A stretch of 64,000 nucleotides of DNA, taken from Austropuccinia psidii (Eukaryota > Basidiomycota > Pucciniomycetes > Pucciniales > Sphaerophragmiaceae). The position numbers and the translations under genes were made by a program. Below are positions 36,301-48,700 of this stretch, one piece after another. The stretch lies in the NCBI GenBank assembly GCA_023105745.1, contig JALGQZ010000013.1, positions 4,189,501 through 4,253,500 on the forward strand. The letters run 5' to 3'. The notes under the pieces are model-generated. The model was not told the origin of the DNA. It searched no databases and saw only the letters and a program-made list of their open reading frames with translations. Each line of letters opens with the position of its first letter. Position 1 is the stretch's first letter.

Positions 36301-37393
36301 CTTGGCCTGGTATCATCGACTCAAGGACTGGCTGTATAGTGTTGGCTTTAACACTTGCAAGCTGGATCCCTGTGTCTTTCATCGAAAGAAGCCTGATATC
36401 TTATGGATCTATGTTCATGTTGACGATATGGCAATCTTTGGAGAAAACGTTCAACTATTTAAAACAGAGATCAGTAAAGAATTCGATATTAAGGACATTG
36501 GTCCAGCTGATCTACTCTTGGGGGTAAAAATCCATCAATTGGATGATTGTATCACCCTCGACCAGCAACACTTCATCGATTCTTTACTAGATCTCTACGG
36601 TATGCAAAACTGCAAAACCGTCGACACCCCACTGGTACCTAATGATCATCTCACACCAGCCACTGACGATGAGAGAAAGGCATTCGAAAACATGGGAATT
36701 AACTTTAGAAGTGCAGTTGGTAGCATCAACTACCTTAGTACTGCGGCTCGTCCAGACTTGTCTCATGCTGTGAGTAATCTATTGCAGTACCTGGAAAAAC
36801 CGGGAACACTCCACTGGAAGGCCTTTCTCCACGTCCTCAAGTACTTGCGTGGGACGCAAGAATTGGGACTACATTACAACCGAAAAGGAAATCCAGGGTT
36901 AATTGCTTACACTGACGCTGACTGGGGCAATTGCCACCTAACGCGTCGCTCCACCTCTGGGTACCTGGCACAACTACACGGCTGCTTAATTTTCTGGAAA
37001 ACAAGAAAACAGCCGTCGGTATCAATCTCAACTGCCAAGGCAGAATACAAATCGCTCTGCGATTTGACCTCAGAACTACTCTGGTTCCAGCAGTGGTGCC
37101 AAGAGGCAGGCATCTTTCACTTCGACAATGCCATCACAGTGTGGGAAGACAACCAGAGCTGCATTAAAACTGCCAATGGTAATTGCAACCTCAACACGAA
37201 GAGAATGAAACATGTGGACATTCAACTTCACTTCGTGAAAGAGGCAATACAAAACCAGCTCATTGAGCTTTGCTATGCTCAAACATCGGACATACTGGCA
37301 GATTTCTTGACTAAAGCAGTACCGAGATCGGTCTTACAAAGGGCTCTACAGGCTTTGAGAGTTTTGAGACTAGGATTGAGGGGGGGGTGTTGA
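33359..37393 (+). pseudogene. Copia-1 Gag-Pol, one frame with three TGA stops
   Basis: Starts at ATG 33359 and ends at the stop at 37391-37393, near the 3' LTR. Order: gag, Cys/His motif near 34036-34090 (CSNGKHNHRCNTHKKEDCW), protease VDCGATHHM near 34226-34252, integrase zinc finger (WHCGLGHPGPS...CLTCETNK), integrase core (IDVVGP, NRGGEF, EHNGFAERANRTVL), RT (AFLNAPLTE, HVDDMAIFG), RNase H (YTDADWGNC, AKAEYKSL, WEDNQS). Stops are TGA at 33374, 33689 (Arg in Copia-3) and 36047. The integrase second Asp is Asn (codon 34952-34954). Otherwise nothing is missing in length. Confidence 0.95.
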
Positions 37394-37751
37394 AAAACAA
37401 TGCCACAAAGAGGCAAGGTTAGTTCTATCCTAGCCCAAAACATACAAAACTACCGTAGGTAGCAAGGCATAGATCAGAAACTAACTCTGATCCATACCTA
37501 CAGACTTAATTCACCGACGTAGCAGAAACTACTGTCTAGAACTGTCGTCAAACAGTGACAACAGGATCACGTAGTGATCTTAATCAAACACATGTGCTCT
37601 TACTATAAATACTATACCTCACGATAGTAATAGAAGGGACACAGACTGCTGGATAGTCATCTTTTGTAAAACATTAAAATATACTTTATATTCATATTCG
37701 TAAACTATCTTCCTTTGTAATTTATTCCAAAAGTACACTCTTATTCTATCA
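37388..37751 (+). repeat. 3' LTR of Copia-1
   Basis: 364 bp, preceded by the polypurine tract GAGGGGGGGG and followed by GTTAA. The last bases of the pol frame run into it. Confidence 0.95.
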
Positions 37752-37756
37752 GTTAA

Positions 37757-38764
37757 CGCTTGTTTCAAGGAATCCAAACTTTCTCTGAATTGGAATTTGA
37801 GGTGAGACAGTTTGACTTTTTCTATATCACATTGTTGCAAAGCCCCATCACCAAGTTGTTTCAGCCATACTGCAAAATAATTGGCACCCTTACTAACAAT
37901 TCCGCTTCTGGCTTCACACCGCAAATTCTGTGTTAACGAATATTGTGTTAATAGCCTCCAAATATATGACTTCTTCAAACATGCCACAGCCTGGTCATAG
38001 ATATTCCCATTTTTTATAATAGGCAAGATTTGCCTGAACTCCCCTGAAAACAACACAGAAATTCCCCCAAAAGGTCTCTCAGATTTCCTCAAGTCTTTAA
38101 GTGAGCAATCAACTGCTTTGACAGCATACCGGTTTTGCATTGCTATCTCATCCCAAATAATCACATCAAGCTTTTTGATCACTTGGCAACGAACTGCAAG
38201 TTGAGTCCTCTTGAACATTCAATGGTATTCCAAACGCTGAGTGAGCTGTTGTCCCATTGAATAAAAGTAGTGCCACAATTCCTGAAGCACAAACCGCGGC
38301 CACATTTAGCTTGAGCTTTTCACATTCCAATAAGATGCAATTGAGGAGATATGTCTTTCCAGAGCCCCCAGGACCATCCAAAAATCCCAGACTTTGTGCT
38401 GGAGAAGCAATTACATTCTTGAATTTTTCAAAAATTATCTTCTGCTCATCAGGCAATGTATTTGCATTGCAAACTTCAAGAATTTTATCTTCTGGAGCCT
38501 ATATACGGTGATCAGCTGACTTGAAAGTGGTGAGATTAGACAAATCAATGTTCAACCCAACCTGATGAAAAGTTCTATTGTGTAAATCAAGCTCGTTTTT
38601 AAGCAAATACAAACAGTAGCTGTGGCATCTTTTTCTGATGGCTCCTCAATTATTCCCTTTCTTTGCAAATTAGATTGGCAATCATCTGACAAAAGCTCCA
38701 TTTGCTCTTGAAACACAAGTGTTGTATTTGAGGGCGGACTGTGAAACAGAATCATTACAAACAT
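37757..38764 (-). pseudogene. Helitron helicase, N-terminal and middle part
   Basis: Contains Walker A in GFLDGPGGSGKTYLLNCIL (about 38345-38400), Walker B in LDVIIWDEIAMQNR (about 38130-38175), and PFGGISVLFSGEFRQILPI (about 38025-38085). A frame change separates the Walker A part from the Walker B part near 38200. The lead-in (LVFQEQMELL, RKGIIEEPSEKDATATV) at 38552-38764 links to Rep. It joins the 32235-32936 part once Copia-1 is left out. Confidence 0.85.
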
Positions 38765-38779
38765 CTCCCGTAATCTTTC

Positions 38780-41470
38780 CCAGTCATAAACTCCCCAGCC
38801 TCAGTAATGCATAACCTTTAGTCATTATCTGAGAGCAAAAGCCCACTTTCATTTGCTGCTTGCCTGTAGCTTGAATAAGTAGTGCCTCAAAATGTTCGCA
38901 AATCCTCAAAAGACTGAACATTGCGCCGGTGTAACAAGAGCAAATGCAAATAATAGCGCTCACCCTCTGAAATTTTAGCAAAAAACAAACGCCCAATTGA
39001 GCCTTGAGACTTGACTCTTCCCACCCATTCTTTTTTTTTCCTACACCAGTAAAGATATTGTGGCACTTCATGATACAATAGTTTCCTTGCATAAATTCCC
39101 TTCCCCACTGCATTACACCAATTGAGCTTGAATAATTCAGTCAGTGTTGTCTTTTTGGCAGAACCTGTAACAATTTTCTGAATTGCACCTGCTTATCCTC
39201 CAAGTGCAGAAATAGCCTCTGGATAGCAGGTTCTCGCCCCGACATGTGAGACTGAAACAACCTCCACAAGGCTATACAATATATAAGTACTATTTCAAAA
39301 GGAGATTGTTAGTTCTAAGATGGTAATTACCCTCTGATAGTCCAATGTAGCGGCCATTGACAAATGAATTTGTTTCATCATTGGCTTCCAAATTTAATGC
39401 TGACCTGTCCTCCCCTTTACAAATCTATTTGTAAAGATACTTCAATGCTTTTAAACCCCAAGGTATCTCAGCAAAAGGTATTTGTTATAAAGTATGACAT
39501 CCTGATTTGTATATACATGAGACCCACATTTGAACGAAGACCCTTGGCGCCTGGGGTATACGGGGTATGCATCATTGGAAATTGATGTTTCTGCTGCATA
39601 TGGCTTTGGATAACCCCATTTGCATCCACAATTGCTCCAACAACGCAAGCCTTCTTTGCAAGGGGCATGTAACATAGTTTTTGTTACAATTGAGAAAAGG
39701 TCAGTTTCTTGCTCTTGATTGGGAATCTCTGTACAAACTAATGCATCAATATCCCTAACTGTCTTTGGAATGCTGCTCTCAGCTAAGATCATTATGATAT
39801 GGGCATGAGGAAGACCCCTCTTCTGGACCTTGATCATATAAACATAAGATAGCACTGTTCCAAGGTGTTTATTTACTGTCAAATCCTGAAATAATACATT
39901 TAATTTTAACTGAAAGACGGGTGCAACCAAATCAGGATGGTTGGATGGAGTTTCATTGCCCTTCAATGTGGCTTAAATTTCTGGCCATTTTGGGTTTTCT
40001 GTAATTGTAATAAAGAGAGATGGTCTTCCGAAATGTTTTACCAAGGCCATCGCATCCTGGTACAACTGGGTCATAGCCAGCGGCCCACCTATGAAAGTTG
40101 ATGGTAATACTATTTTCTTACCATTCACATCTCTTTCACCCTCAAGTGTTTCTGTTAAGGCCTGATACATATCAACTTTTAATTTCCTTTGGTTGGATCT
40201 AATATATCGCAACCTTGACCTCTCACACAGAGATATAAATCAACAACAAACTCCTGGAAGAGCCTTTTACTGCGCAGCGGTAATGAAATAACATCCTTCT
40301 GGTCAAAAAGGAGGTATGCATACCACTCGCTTTGGCTAACCTTTGAAGATTTAACTATTAACACAAAGAAAGTTAGCCTTCTCCATGATATTCAAGAAAT
40401 CAAAAAATTTCTTATGGAAATTAATTTGAAGGGCATTTGGGTGCCAATGCTGCTCTCCATAAGGAAAAAGGATTGGGTAGCGCAATGCAAGATAGGCGGA
40501 ATGGTAATGATGAATGTGTTGAAGAAAACCACTGACACGATGTAGTATAATATCATGGGGTGCATGCGTTTTGTCTGCATCTTTGACAACCATAGCTACT
40601 TGGCTTACTGTTGGTAAATTGTAAGTTGATCGATTGAGTTGCCTTCCTTCCAATGTCTTAAGTGAAAACGTTTGTTCTATATTGTCACCACTAATTTCTT
40701 TTGCTACACGATATGTTTGGACATATGGGTTATTCGATGACAGGAACTTTTGCCATTCTTTCAAAATATTGTGGTCAAGATCTTGTCCACTGTTTTTTAT
40801 TCGTTTTTTCACTTCATCCTCTTGCCCATCGCCAACAACAAAGATTTGAGCAAACCTTGTGTCATCTTCTTTCATGGGGAATATTGAACCGATATTGTGA
40901 TGCAACTCACCCCTGACTCTGAAACAGTAAGGCCCACGGCCTTGAAATGTTTCATCAAAATGGACACCTAGTGATGTAAATGACAGGCTATTATTATAGG
41001 CCCGCGAGTTTGCACAAAACACTTTTCCAGCTGTAGGTATAAGGTCACAAGTGTCATTCAAGATCAAGGGAGTAGTTTGAATTAGAATACTTACTTTTAT
41101 ACCCATTAAAGAACATTTTGAGTAAGAAAGGGTGTAAACTCGTTTTTGATACGGTATCATGAGGCAACTGAATTGACCCCTGTTGACAACATATTGTATG
41201 CTTTGAGGTTTCTTTTGTCAAGTCAGCCCTATTCCTTTCCCCCATCCAATGCAAAGCCCCACATGCTTCGCAAATATCACTACAATCACCAAGCCGCAAT
41301 GAAAATTCCCACAGGAAGCGGTCGTAGATATGTTTTTGAGAATTTTTTTCAGGAACTGCCACTGCCAGTCCCTGGTGGACCATGCTATTAAAATGGAAGG
41401 TATTAACGAGGGGTTTTAACCATAGTGTATTAAAAGCCCCAACTTGCTTACTTTTTGAGATTGAACTCAT
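38780..41470 (-). pseudogene. Helitron Rep (HUH) N-terminal half
   Basis: From ATG 41470: CEACGALHWMGERNRA, the usual Helitron N-terminal zinc region, then ALRYPILFPYGEQHWHP, then the Rep domain start LPSTFIGGPLAMTQLYQDAM and FGRPSLFITITENPKWPEI (39973-40080), then the two-histidine metal site KRGLPHAHI near 39810. Near 39430 the two-tyrosine motif reads YLYK-stop-ICKG: the second tyrosine codon is a stop. At least five frame changes or stops occur. So the relaxase is dead twice over, although all landmarks are readable. Confidence 0.88.
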
Positions 41471-41556
41471 TTTTTCGTTGGACAGAATTCAGAGCCATCA
41501 AGATTGGAAGTGGGCTAATTATGCAACTTGAGCAGGGTTTATGACTTTGATGTGGT

Positions 41557-41579
41557 TATATATATATATATATATATAT
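41557..41579. repeat. TA microsatellite
   Basis: About eleven TA units, in the 5' part of the Helitron ahead of Rep. Confidence 0.9.
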
Positions 41580-41751
41580 TCAGTTTAGATGACAAAACTT
41601 TGGTTCTAATTTAAATTTTGTCTATAATTTTCTACAAACAGAAAAAAGGGGCGCAGCAGTACAATAGATCCATACTAATATATGTATTGTTTTGAATATA
41701 CAATTTCTGCAGGTAAGTATCTCCTTATTCCCCTGAATTTGCACCAATGTG

Positions 41752-42077
41752 TCAGGCCCTATGAGTAACTTTTAATCTCTTTCGAGCATCTGAAACAATT
41801 GACTTGTAAGTCTGCTTTTCTTCATAATTGTTTTTAAAATGGACATCCTGATATAAGCCTACTTCACTAATTTCTCCATCTTCACTGTTTTCTCTTTTTT
41901 GTTTAGCATTGAAATTTTTTTCTAGCTTGATAACAGGTTCTTCATCAACATTTGACTGATTGCCTTGGCTGTCTGATTGTTTCCTCTTTTCAGGCGTATT
42001 TTCGAAATTCCTGCTGCAAGATTGGATTGGAGACTCCTGCATTTGATTGAATTCCATTCTTGATTTCTTTGTGGGAC
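41752..42077 (-). CDS. Possible 3' exon of an unidentified host-like protein
   Basis: Open on the minus strand from an acceptor-like TTTCAG (42078-42083) to the stop at 41752. The product is polar and charged (KLEKNFNAKQKRENSEDGEI) and ends KRLKVTHRA. It may be a separate gene or an alternative last exon of the gene at 42323-43074. No family recognised. Confidence 0.25.
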
Positions 42078-42322
42078 TGAAAGGATTTTATTGTCAGTTA
42101 GGGGGACTGGGCTTCAAACCGTGGCATAAAGCTAACTCAGGGGTACATGCTTACACTCTCCGTATGATGTTTCTCTTTTTGTCGTCACCCTGGATATTAG
42201 TAGTGGATGTTGTCATAGACTGTTGTCCCGATGAAAGGCTCACACCAGTGACCTACATCATTAATTGGTATTAGTAATAGTAGACGACTGTAAAATTCTT
42301 TGCTGCCTACCAGCACAACCCA

Positions 42323-43074
42323 TTATTCATTATCTTCATCCCAGTCAATTAGTGGACCTGAAACTCCTATCTCGCGACCAATTTGGAAAATTCCGAAGAA
42401 ATTACTTGATGACCCCTTTTTCCTAACAATGTAAGTAACATCAAAATTCACTTGTAATCGTTACTGCACAGGTTTTTTAGAGGTTGCATTTAGTATTCAT
42501 AAATCCAGACATTGTTGCTCCTACACTAACCTACGGGTTCCACTCATTGTGGCACACTGTCCAGGAAAGTATAGTTTCATTATTATTACCTATCTGGTGA
42601 GCTTTGTCTTTTTGATCAATCACAACACCAAATCCAAATTCGTGTGATTTGTTTGAGTATTCAACACAAGTTTCATTCACTAGTACTAAGAATGCTGTAC
42701 ACTGAGGATTATAAACACCAATGTATGTATTTTCATGCACGCTTTTAGATATTCTAACTGGAGCGTATTATTTGCTTCCTGCTTGTAAGGTTTTAGTTAG
42801 AGCAATTGGTATTTTCCAGGAGTTCCAGTTTGACCTCCTTAGTGTCATTGCTATCAATCCAAGACACCAGAAGCCCAGCCATGCACCTTTGAAAGCCATA
42901 AATCTGCCCAGGTGGAAGATCGGTAGGAAGCTGCATATTATCATTGTCATCAAGATCATCAGTAAATAAACCATTTGTTTTGTAGGTTGATTTTTGCTGT
43001 TTGCTAACCTCTTCAAGGATGCTTGAAATTAGAACAATTTCAAATCCATGGGTAGGTTTGCGACCTTTCAACAT
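42323..43074 (-). CDS. Unidentified multi-exon gene (hypothetical)
   Basis: Coding-like on the minus strand. First part from ATG 43074, with DLDDNDNMQLPTDLPPGQIY and SWIDSNDTKEVKLELLENT. A second part, in another frame, has VYNPQCTAFLVLVNETCVEY and EFGFGVVIDQKDKAHQIG (42540-42760). An intron 42423-42534 (GTAGGT...GTTAG, 112 nt) joins this in frame to a last exon 42323-42422 ending LIDWDEDNE and a stop. The junction between the first and second parts is not resolved; it is either an intron or a frameshift. No domain recognised. It lies just outside the proposed Helitron 5' end and downstream of the Copia-2 insertion site. Confidence 0.4.
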
Positions 43075-43772
43075 TATTTATGCTTTTTAGTCGACAAAAT
43101 TTCTGCGTTATTAAGATTTTGTTTGGTTCAAGTTGGTCTGGATGGGGCACAGCATTAAAATGTACTGTATGTAACATTTATATGCATTTGTGTTATCATC
43201 TGTTTCATTGTCTTTGATACACAAGTGATGTGAATACAATAGATTTTGCTTGATAAGGTATGATAAGGTAATGGTATATTGCAAAAGTAATTGCAGTTGC
43301 TTAATTCTTGGGCTTGGAAATTGACTTTTGCTGCAGTAATCATTGTTATGTGTAATCCCGCTTTTGGAATTTTGCCAAAGCTTCTGGATGAGGATGTAAC
43401 GTCTTGCAAAGGTTTTTGTTGTCTTGTTAAAGCAATAGATTATATTTTGCTTAATAAGTGAGAAGCTATGGTGTAAGTGGAATTTTAAACATTTAGTTAT
43501 TGGTCTTGATAATAACTCTCACTTCAGTTGTCTTTATCATCCATATATGTGGTTTCCTAAATTTGGCATTTCACCAAAATTTACTAATGGGGCAATAAAG
43601 CCTTGGGTAATTTTCAATCATTAGCGTTTCAGTTCTGTATTCTCTTTTGTAATTTCAGAGTTCTAACTTTTCATTAGAAATCAGAAGCCTATTTCAGATC
43701 ATATGCTGTCCTGAGTGTCATACAACTTTGCAATAGTGTTCCCTAAAAGGCTAAGTTAATCAAGATTCTTTG
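43075..43772. other. Upstream region of the hypothetical gene
   Basis: No gene seen, except a reverse 84-codon frame at 43155-43409 that shows no features. Ends with CTTTG, the left Copia-2 target duplication (43768-43772). Confidence 0.4.
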
Positions 43773-43906
43773 TGTTATGAATAGATGAGAATCATCTTGG
43801 CTATTGACTATGTTGGCATTATCTATCCATCTCTGATAGGGCACTCAGAGAATAAATATAAACTGTCGTGTCTTAGACTGACCGAATCATGATGGGGAAA
43901 TGAGAG
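43773..43906 (+). repeat. 5' LTR of Copia-2, first part
   Basis: TGTTATGAATAG...GAAATGAGAG; continues at 54013 after the Gypsy-2 insertion. The last five bases GAGAG are the Gypsy-2 target duplication. Confidence 0.93.
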
Positions 43907-45744
43907 TGTAAGGTGTGGATATGAAACTTTGATTAAAAATCAAGTACTTTTCCTGTCCTCAAAATTTGTATAAGGTAAAATTCAGTTAAAAATAGTATGA
44001 AATATTATTTTTAAGAGAAAACACGCCAATTTTATTGTTTATAACTTTATTAGTATAAAACAATAATATAAAAATTTATTGTTTTACCAACAATAAAGAT
44101 TTATCCAAAAAATACTCTACAAGAGATATTTTAAGGCTACAAAAGAAATTTCTTCAAGAGCAATTTCAATTGGAATTAATTGAGCAAAGAACTGCAAGCA
44201 ATTAATTAAAGAAAAAAGTCTTTAAAAGGAATATTAAAGAGAAAACACGCCCAAAAGTGACCAGAGTGAATTTGGAAACAAAGTGACAAAGTTAACAGTG
44301 ATGAAAGATGCTTTAATTCACTTTTGGGGTGGTTCAGGGGTAAAAATGATTATAAGAGTTACAAACAATGATTATAATGATTTTTTCACGTGGTTAAAAG
44401 GATTAAAATGATTTAAAAGTGGTGGTTGGAATCTTTGATTGATTGGTTTAACAGTTTTAAACTAATTAATAAAAGGAAAAGATTCTAACATGAAGAGAAA
44501 AGTGGGGCAAAGAAGACATTCTTTTATAGCCATCAATTCTCTTACTCCAAAAGTAAAATTTACTCTTGTCAGTCGTGAAAAACAGTCTGACAACAGAAAA
44601 GCCAATTATGGCATCATTGAACCCTGGTTTAGACCAAAAAGGGCTGGTTTAAGCCATTTTTAGCCATTTTTAGCCATTTTAGACCCTTAAATCAGCCATT
44701 ACTATAGCAATACCAGGCCTAGAGCCTTCAAAACACGTCAGAATGTGTGTCAGAGGCGTAGAAACCAGTTAAAACTGTTTTTATTATGATTGTTTTATCT
44801 TAAGGGTAGTTTTACCTTCTTGGCAACAGCTAAAACTACCCCAGTTGGTATCAAAACCTCATCATCAATTGAGTCCACAGACCCTGTAACTCAATTCCAG
44901 GCCAAAAGTGATGAACTTTTGCGTGAATTTTGACATCCCACGCCTGTCAGCAAGGATTTTGGGGGTCTAGCTCCCCCTTAGAGCTGGAGTTCCTTTCCCC
45001 CCCCAAATTTAATCTTTCCAATTTATTTTTTCCTTTAATTCCTCATCATGTATTATACTTATAATTTACACATGTAATTCAATTCAATTGTACAGTACAA
45101 TACAGTAATAATTGACACCTCATATGTAAATCAAAGTTCACTTATGTAATACACGCGCACATTTTGACATTTCAATTGAATTCAATTGAAAATACTTTAA
45201 TTCCTCATAACTTCTAAACTAAACACAACACCTCAATTTTAACACAAAAATTGATGGTTAACACCACATGTGGTGTGAATTAAATTAAGGTTTTGAGGAT
45301 TTTCAACTTTTGTATTGAAAATACAAAAAACTTAATTTAAGCTTATTTAGAGTTGAGTTACAAAAATTTCACTCAGAGGTGACCCCACCTGATTTTTTAT
45401 GAGGAATCCAATGGTGAAATAAAATTTATATGTTTATTTATTGGATAAAAAGTTATAATAAATTTTATTTAACTTTTTTCCAAATTTATTTATTTTTTCA
45501 CAATTTTGTTAAAATTTCATTTTTACTTAAATTTTTCAAGTATAAATGTAATTTTATATTTACAAAATTTAAAGTAATTTTATTTTTAAATTATAATTAA
45601 TTTTTTATTTTTAATATAATTTTATATTTATATTTTTTTTATTTTTATTTTAATAATATAAATAAATTTATTTTATTTATATTAATATGTTATTTTTTAT
45701 ATTTGTGGTCTTTTGGGTATATGAAATTACCTCTAAGGCTCACA
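43907..45744 (-). repeat. 3' LTR of Gypsy-2
   Basis: 1838 bp. Contains a perfect 22-bp palindrome at 45170-45191, a 16-bp palindrome ACACCACATGTGGTGT at 45261-45276, and a 9-bp stem TTTTGTATT/AATACAAAA at 45308-45328. Confidence 0.95.
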
Positions 45745-45756
45745 TTCCCTCCCCCT
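45745..45756 (-). other. Polypurine tract of Gypsy-2
   Basis: AGGGGGAGGGAA on the minus strand directly before the 3' LTR start TGTGAGCC. Confidence 0.85.
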
Positions 45757-45767
45757 AAAAAAGAATA

Positions 45768-48700
45768 TTACTTTGTAATATTGGTGTTTCTAGTGTGTCT
45801 GAATCTCCTCAGGAGTTTGGTGGCTTCTGGTATATCTTTCTCTTCTAACCATTCATCTTCACAAGTTGGGTCACTGTACCTAACAAGGTATTCCCTTACT
45901 TTCTTGGTTCTTAATTTCCTTTCTTTAAGAACTTTGGTTATTTTCTTAGTACCAGATGTCTCAATAGGAGGTATAACTTGGGGAATCTTATTCCTCAAGG
46001 GAAATTTCTCAGCATCACTAGATTTGTATGGCTTTATCAAGCTTACTGGAAATGTAGGGTGCTTATTGCTAAGTTCTTCAGATAACTCTACTTCAACAGC
46101 ATTTTCTCCATGGAGGGCCTTAATCACAAAAGGTCCTGCAAAGGAGTCTTTTAACTTTTTACATCCTTTGATGTTATTGAAGTTAGTGGTGGATACAAGA
46201 ACTAGGTCCCCCACTTTGAAATCTGGAGTTGCATGAGATTTATCCCATTTGTCTTTAGCATATGCAAAAGAGTCCTCCATGCATCTCACTGCATGCTTTC
46301 TAGCTTTGTCTAGCATTCCTTTGAAGCTAGCAGCTGTGGGATGTATTTCAATTAAGTCTTTCCTCAAGGAATCTTGGGGTAACTTGGGGTTCCATCCTTT
46401 TTCTAGAATAGCAGGAGTCTGATTGGTACTGGAATGGATTGATGTTTTATATGCTAATTCCAGTGCTGGTAACAGAGTACACCAATCATGGGTAAATCCA
46501 TCACAATCTTTGAATTCAAGGCCATATGCACAAAATCTTCTCACCATGTCCTCTAAGGTTTGGATCATTCTTTCAGCCAGACCATCAGTTTGTGGGTGGT
46601 AGGCTGTAGAGAAAGACAGTTTTGTGCCAAATAATTGGTGAAGATTTGTCCATAGAGCTGAAGTGAATTTGGGATCTCTATCACTGATGATATTTGTAAA
46701 TATCCCAGTCCATGACACTACTCTATTCCATATCAGAAGAGCTGTATCCATGGCTGTATCATTTTTGTTACATGGTAAAAAGTTTGGAGTTTTACTGAAT
46801 CTGTCCACAATTACTAGGCAAGCATTATAGCTCCTGTCACCTCCTGGTGGTAGGCCAGTTACCCAATCCATATGGACAATTTCCCAAGGTCTGTTTGGTT
46901 CTTGGATTTTCATCATATTTCCAAGTCTTTTGCCAGTGGATTTATTTGCCTTTTGGCATCTGTCACAGGTTTTGCAATATTCTGCAACATCTTTTTGCCA
47001 CATTGGCCACCATATGCAGGTCTTTACTTTCTCTCTTGTTCTGTCCTGAGAAAGATGTCCTGAAAAGGGACTATCATGGCATTCTTTCAGTACAAGATTG
47101 ATTAATGACCTGTCTACAACTGTCATGACACATGTGTGCTTGGTTCTGTGGTAAATTATACCATCCAGTAGGTGAAATCTCCCTTCATTATAAGATTTTC
47201 TCCATACTTCATCCAAGGCATGTATTAGAGAGTTGTCTTTACAGTCTTTGTTAAGTAATTGGCATAAGATGCTACAATTCTTATCTTGAGTGTAACTATT
47301 TCTGACTTCTTCAAAGAAGGTGGTGTTCAAGTCTGTAACACTTATTCCTTCTATTGGAATTTGTGGTGAAGCTTCTTCTGGAACATAAGCAGGATTATCA
47401 ATGGTATTTGGTAATGGCCATCTGCTTAGTCCATCTGCGTTCTTATGAATATTCCCATCCTTATGAACAATAGTCATATTGCCTCTGTATTCTTGTATGG
47501 CTATTTGCCATCTGAGCATGTGTCTGTTAGGTGTTTTCATGTTCAAAAGTGATTTCACAGCTGTACAATCTGTTATTACTTCAAAAACACATCCCTCTAA
47601 GAAATAGTTCAATTTCTCTAAGGCCCAGACAAGGCATAGACATTCCATTTGACTTGCTCCATATCTGGCTTCAGTTGGTTTGATTTGCCTGGATATGAAA
47701 CATATTGGTCCTTCTACAGGTTTGTCATTTATGATCTGAACCTGGTGAAGTGCAGCACCTAGTCCATCCCCTGATGCATCAATATACAGTTTGAAAGGCA
47801 ATTTAAAGTCTGGCATCAGTAAGAGTGGAGCAGTGGTCAATGCTTCTCTTAGAGACTCAAAAGCTTTGACTCTGTCAACAGTCATCTCAAATACTGTGTC
47901 TTTGTCACACAACTTATAAAGTGGTCTTGCTATGGATGCAAAGTCTTTAATGTGTTGCCTGTAATATCCTGCAAAACCTAAGAATGACTGAATTTCCTTC
48001 TTATTCTGAGGCATGGGTTTTAACAATACTGCTGCAACTTTGTTTTTATCAATTCCAAGGGACAAACCAGATACAACATGTCCTAGTGCCTTAAGTTCTT
48101 TAAATCCAAAATGACATTTCTTCAAGGAGATTTTCATGTTTACTGATTGGATTTTTGTCAAAACTCTTGATAATCTGTACATGTGCTCCTCCCAAGTCTT
48201 TGAACAGATAATAATGTCATCAATGTAAATGATTAACCATCCCTCTGAGAGTTCTTCAGGGAAGATTTCATTCATCATTCTTTGGAAGTGTGAAGGTGCA
48301 TTTTTGATACCAAAGGGCATCCTTAAGTATTCATACACTCCACAATGAACAATAATTCTCAAGTATTTTCTTGCTCTTGGTGTTACTACATTTTGATGGA
48401 ATCCTTTAAGGGCATCCATAGTGGTTATATACACTGCTTGAGATATTTGAGTAAGGGCAATTTGGATTTTTGGTATTGGGTATCTGTCTGGAACAGTGTA
48501 AGTGTTCAGAGCTCTAAAGTCCCCAACCATTCTGGATTTTCCATTATGCCACGCCACTATGACTGGTGTAGTTATTTCTACTTCCTCATTGTGGCCTACT
48601 TTTCTTATTACACCAAGGTCTAGAAGTTCTTTGATATGAATTTCTAGAGCTTCTCTTGATTTTGGACTTGCTGGATAAGCAGGTCTTCTTAAGAGTGGTG

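Larger units (their letters stand above)
32937..37751 (+). mobile_element. Copia-1, full-length Ty1/Copia retrotransposon
   Basis: 4815 bp with 364-bp LTRs (TGTTGAAAAAC...CTATCA) and target duplication GTTAA at 32932-32936 and 37752-37756. One reading frame runs through gag, protease, integrase, RT and RNase H (Copia order) with three stops, all TGA. The LTRs differ at only a handful of positions, so the insertion is fairly recent and later than the Helitron. Confidence 0.97.
32146..41668 (-). mobile_element. Helitron, autonomous type, decayed, with nested Copia-1
   Basis: Minus strand. Proposed 5' end TCTATTGTACTGCTGCG at 41668, preceded by A; 3' end at 32146 with a hairpin (ATCGG paired with CCGAT) followed by CCTGAACTCTAG and T. 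Insertion between A and T fits Helitrons, which make no target duplication. It encodes Rep and a PIF1-type helicase in frames broken many times. Copia-1 sits in the helicase part. Without Copia-1 the element is about 4.7 kb. The 3' end is strongly supported; the 5' end is a proposal from the TC start and flanking A. Confidence 0.82.

Noticed and set aside
45703..46236. Long plus-strand frames opposite Gypsy-2 (also 49441-50106 and 50650-51342)
   Set aside because: They are antisense shadows of the intact Gag-Pol frame.
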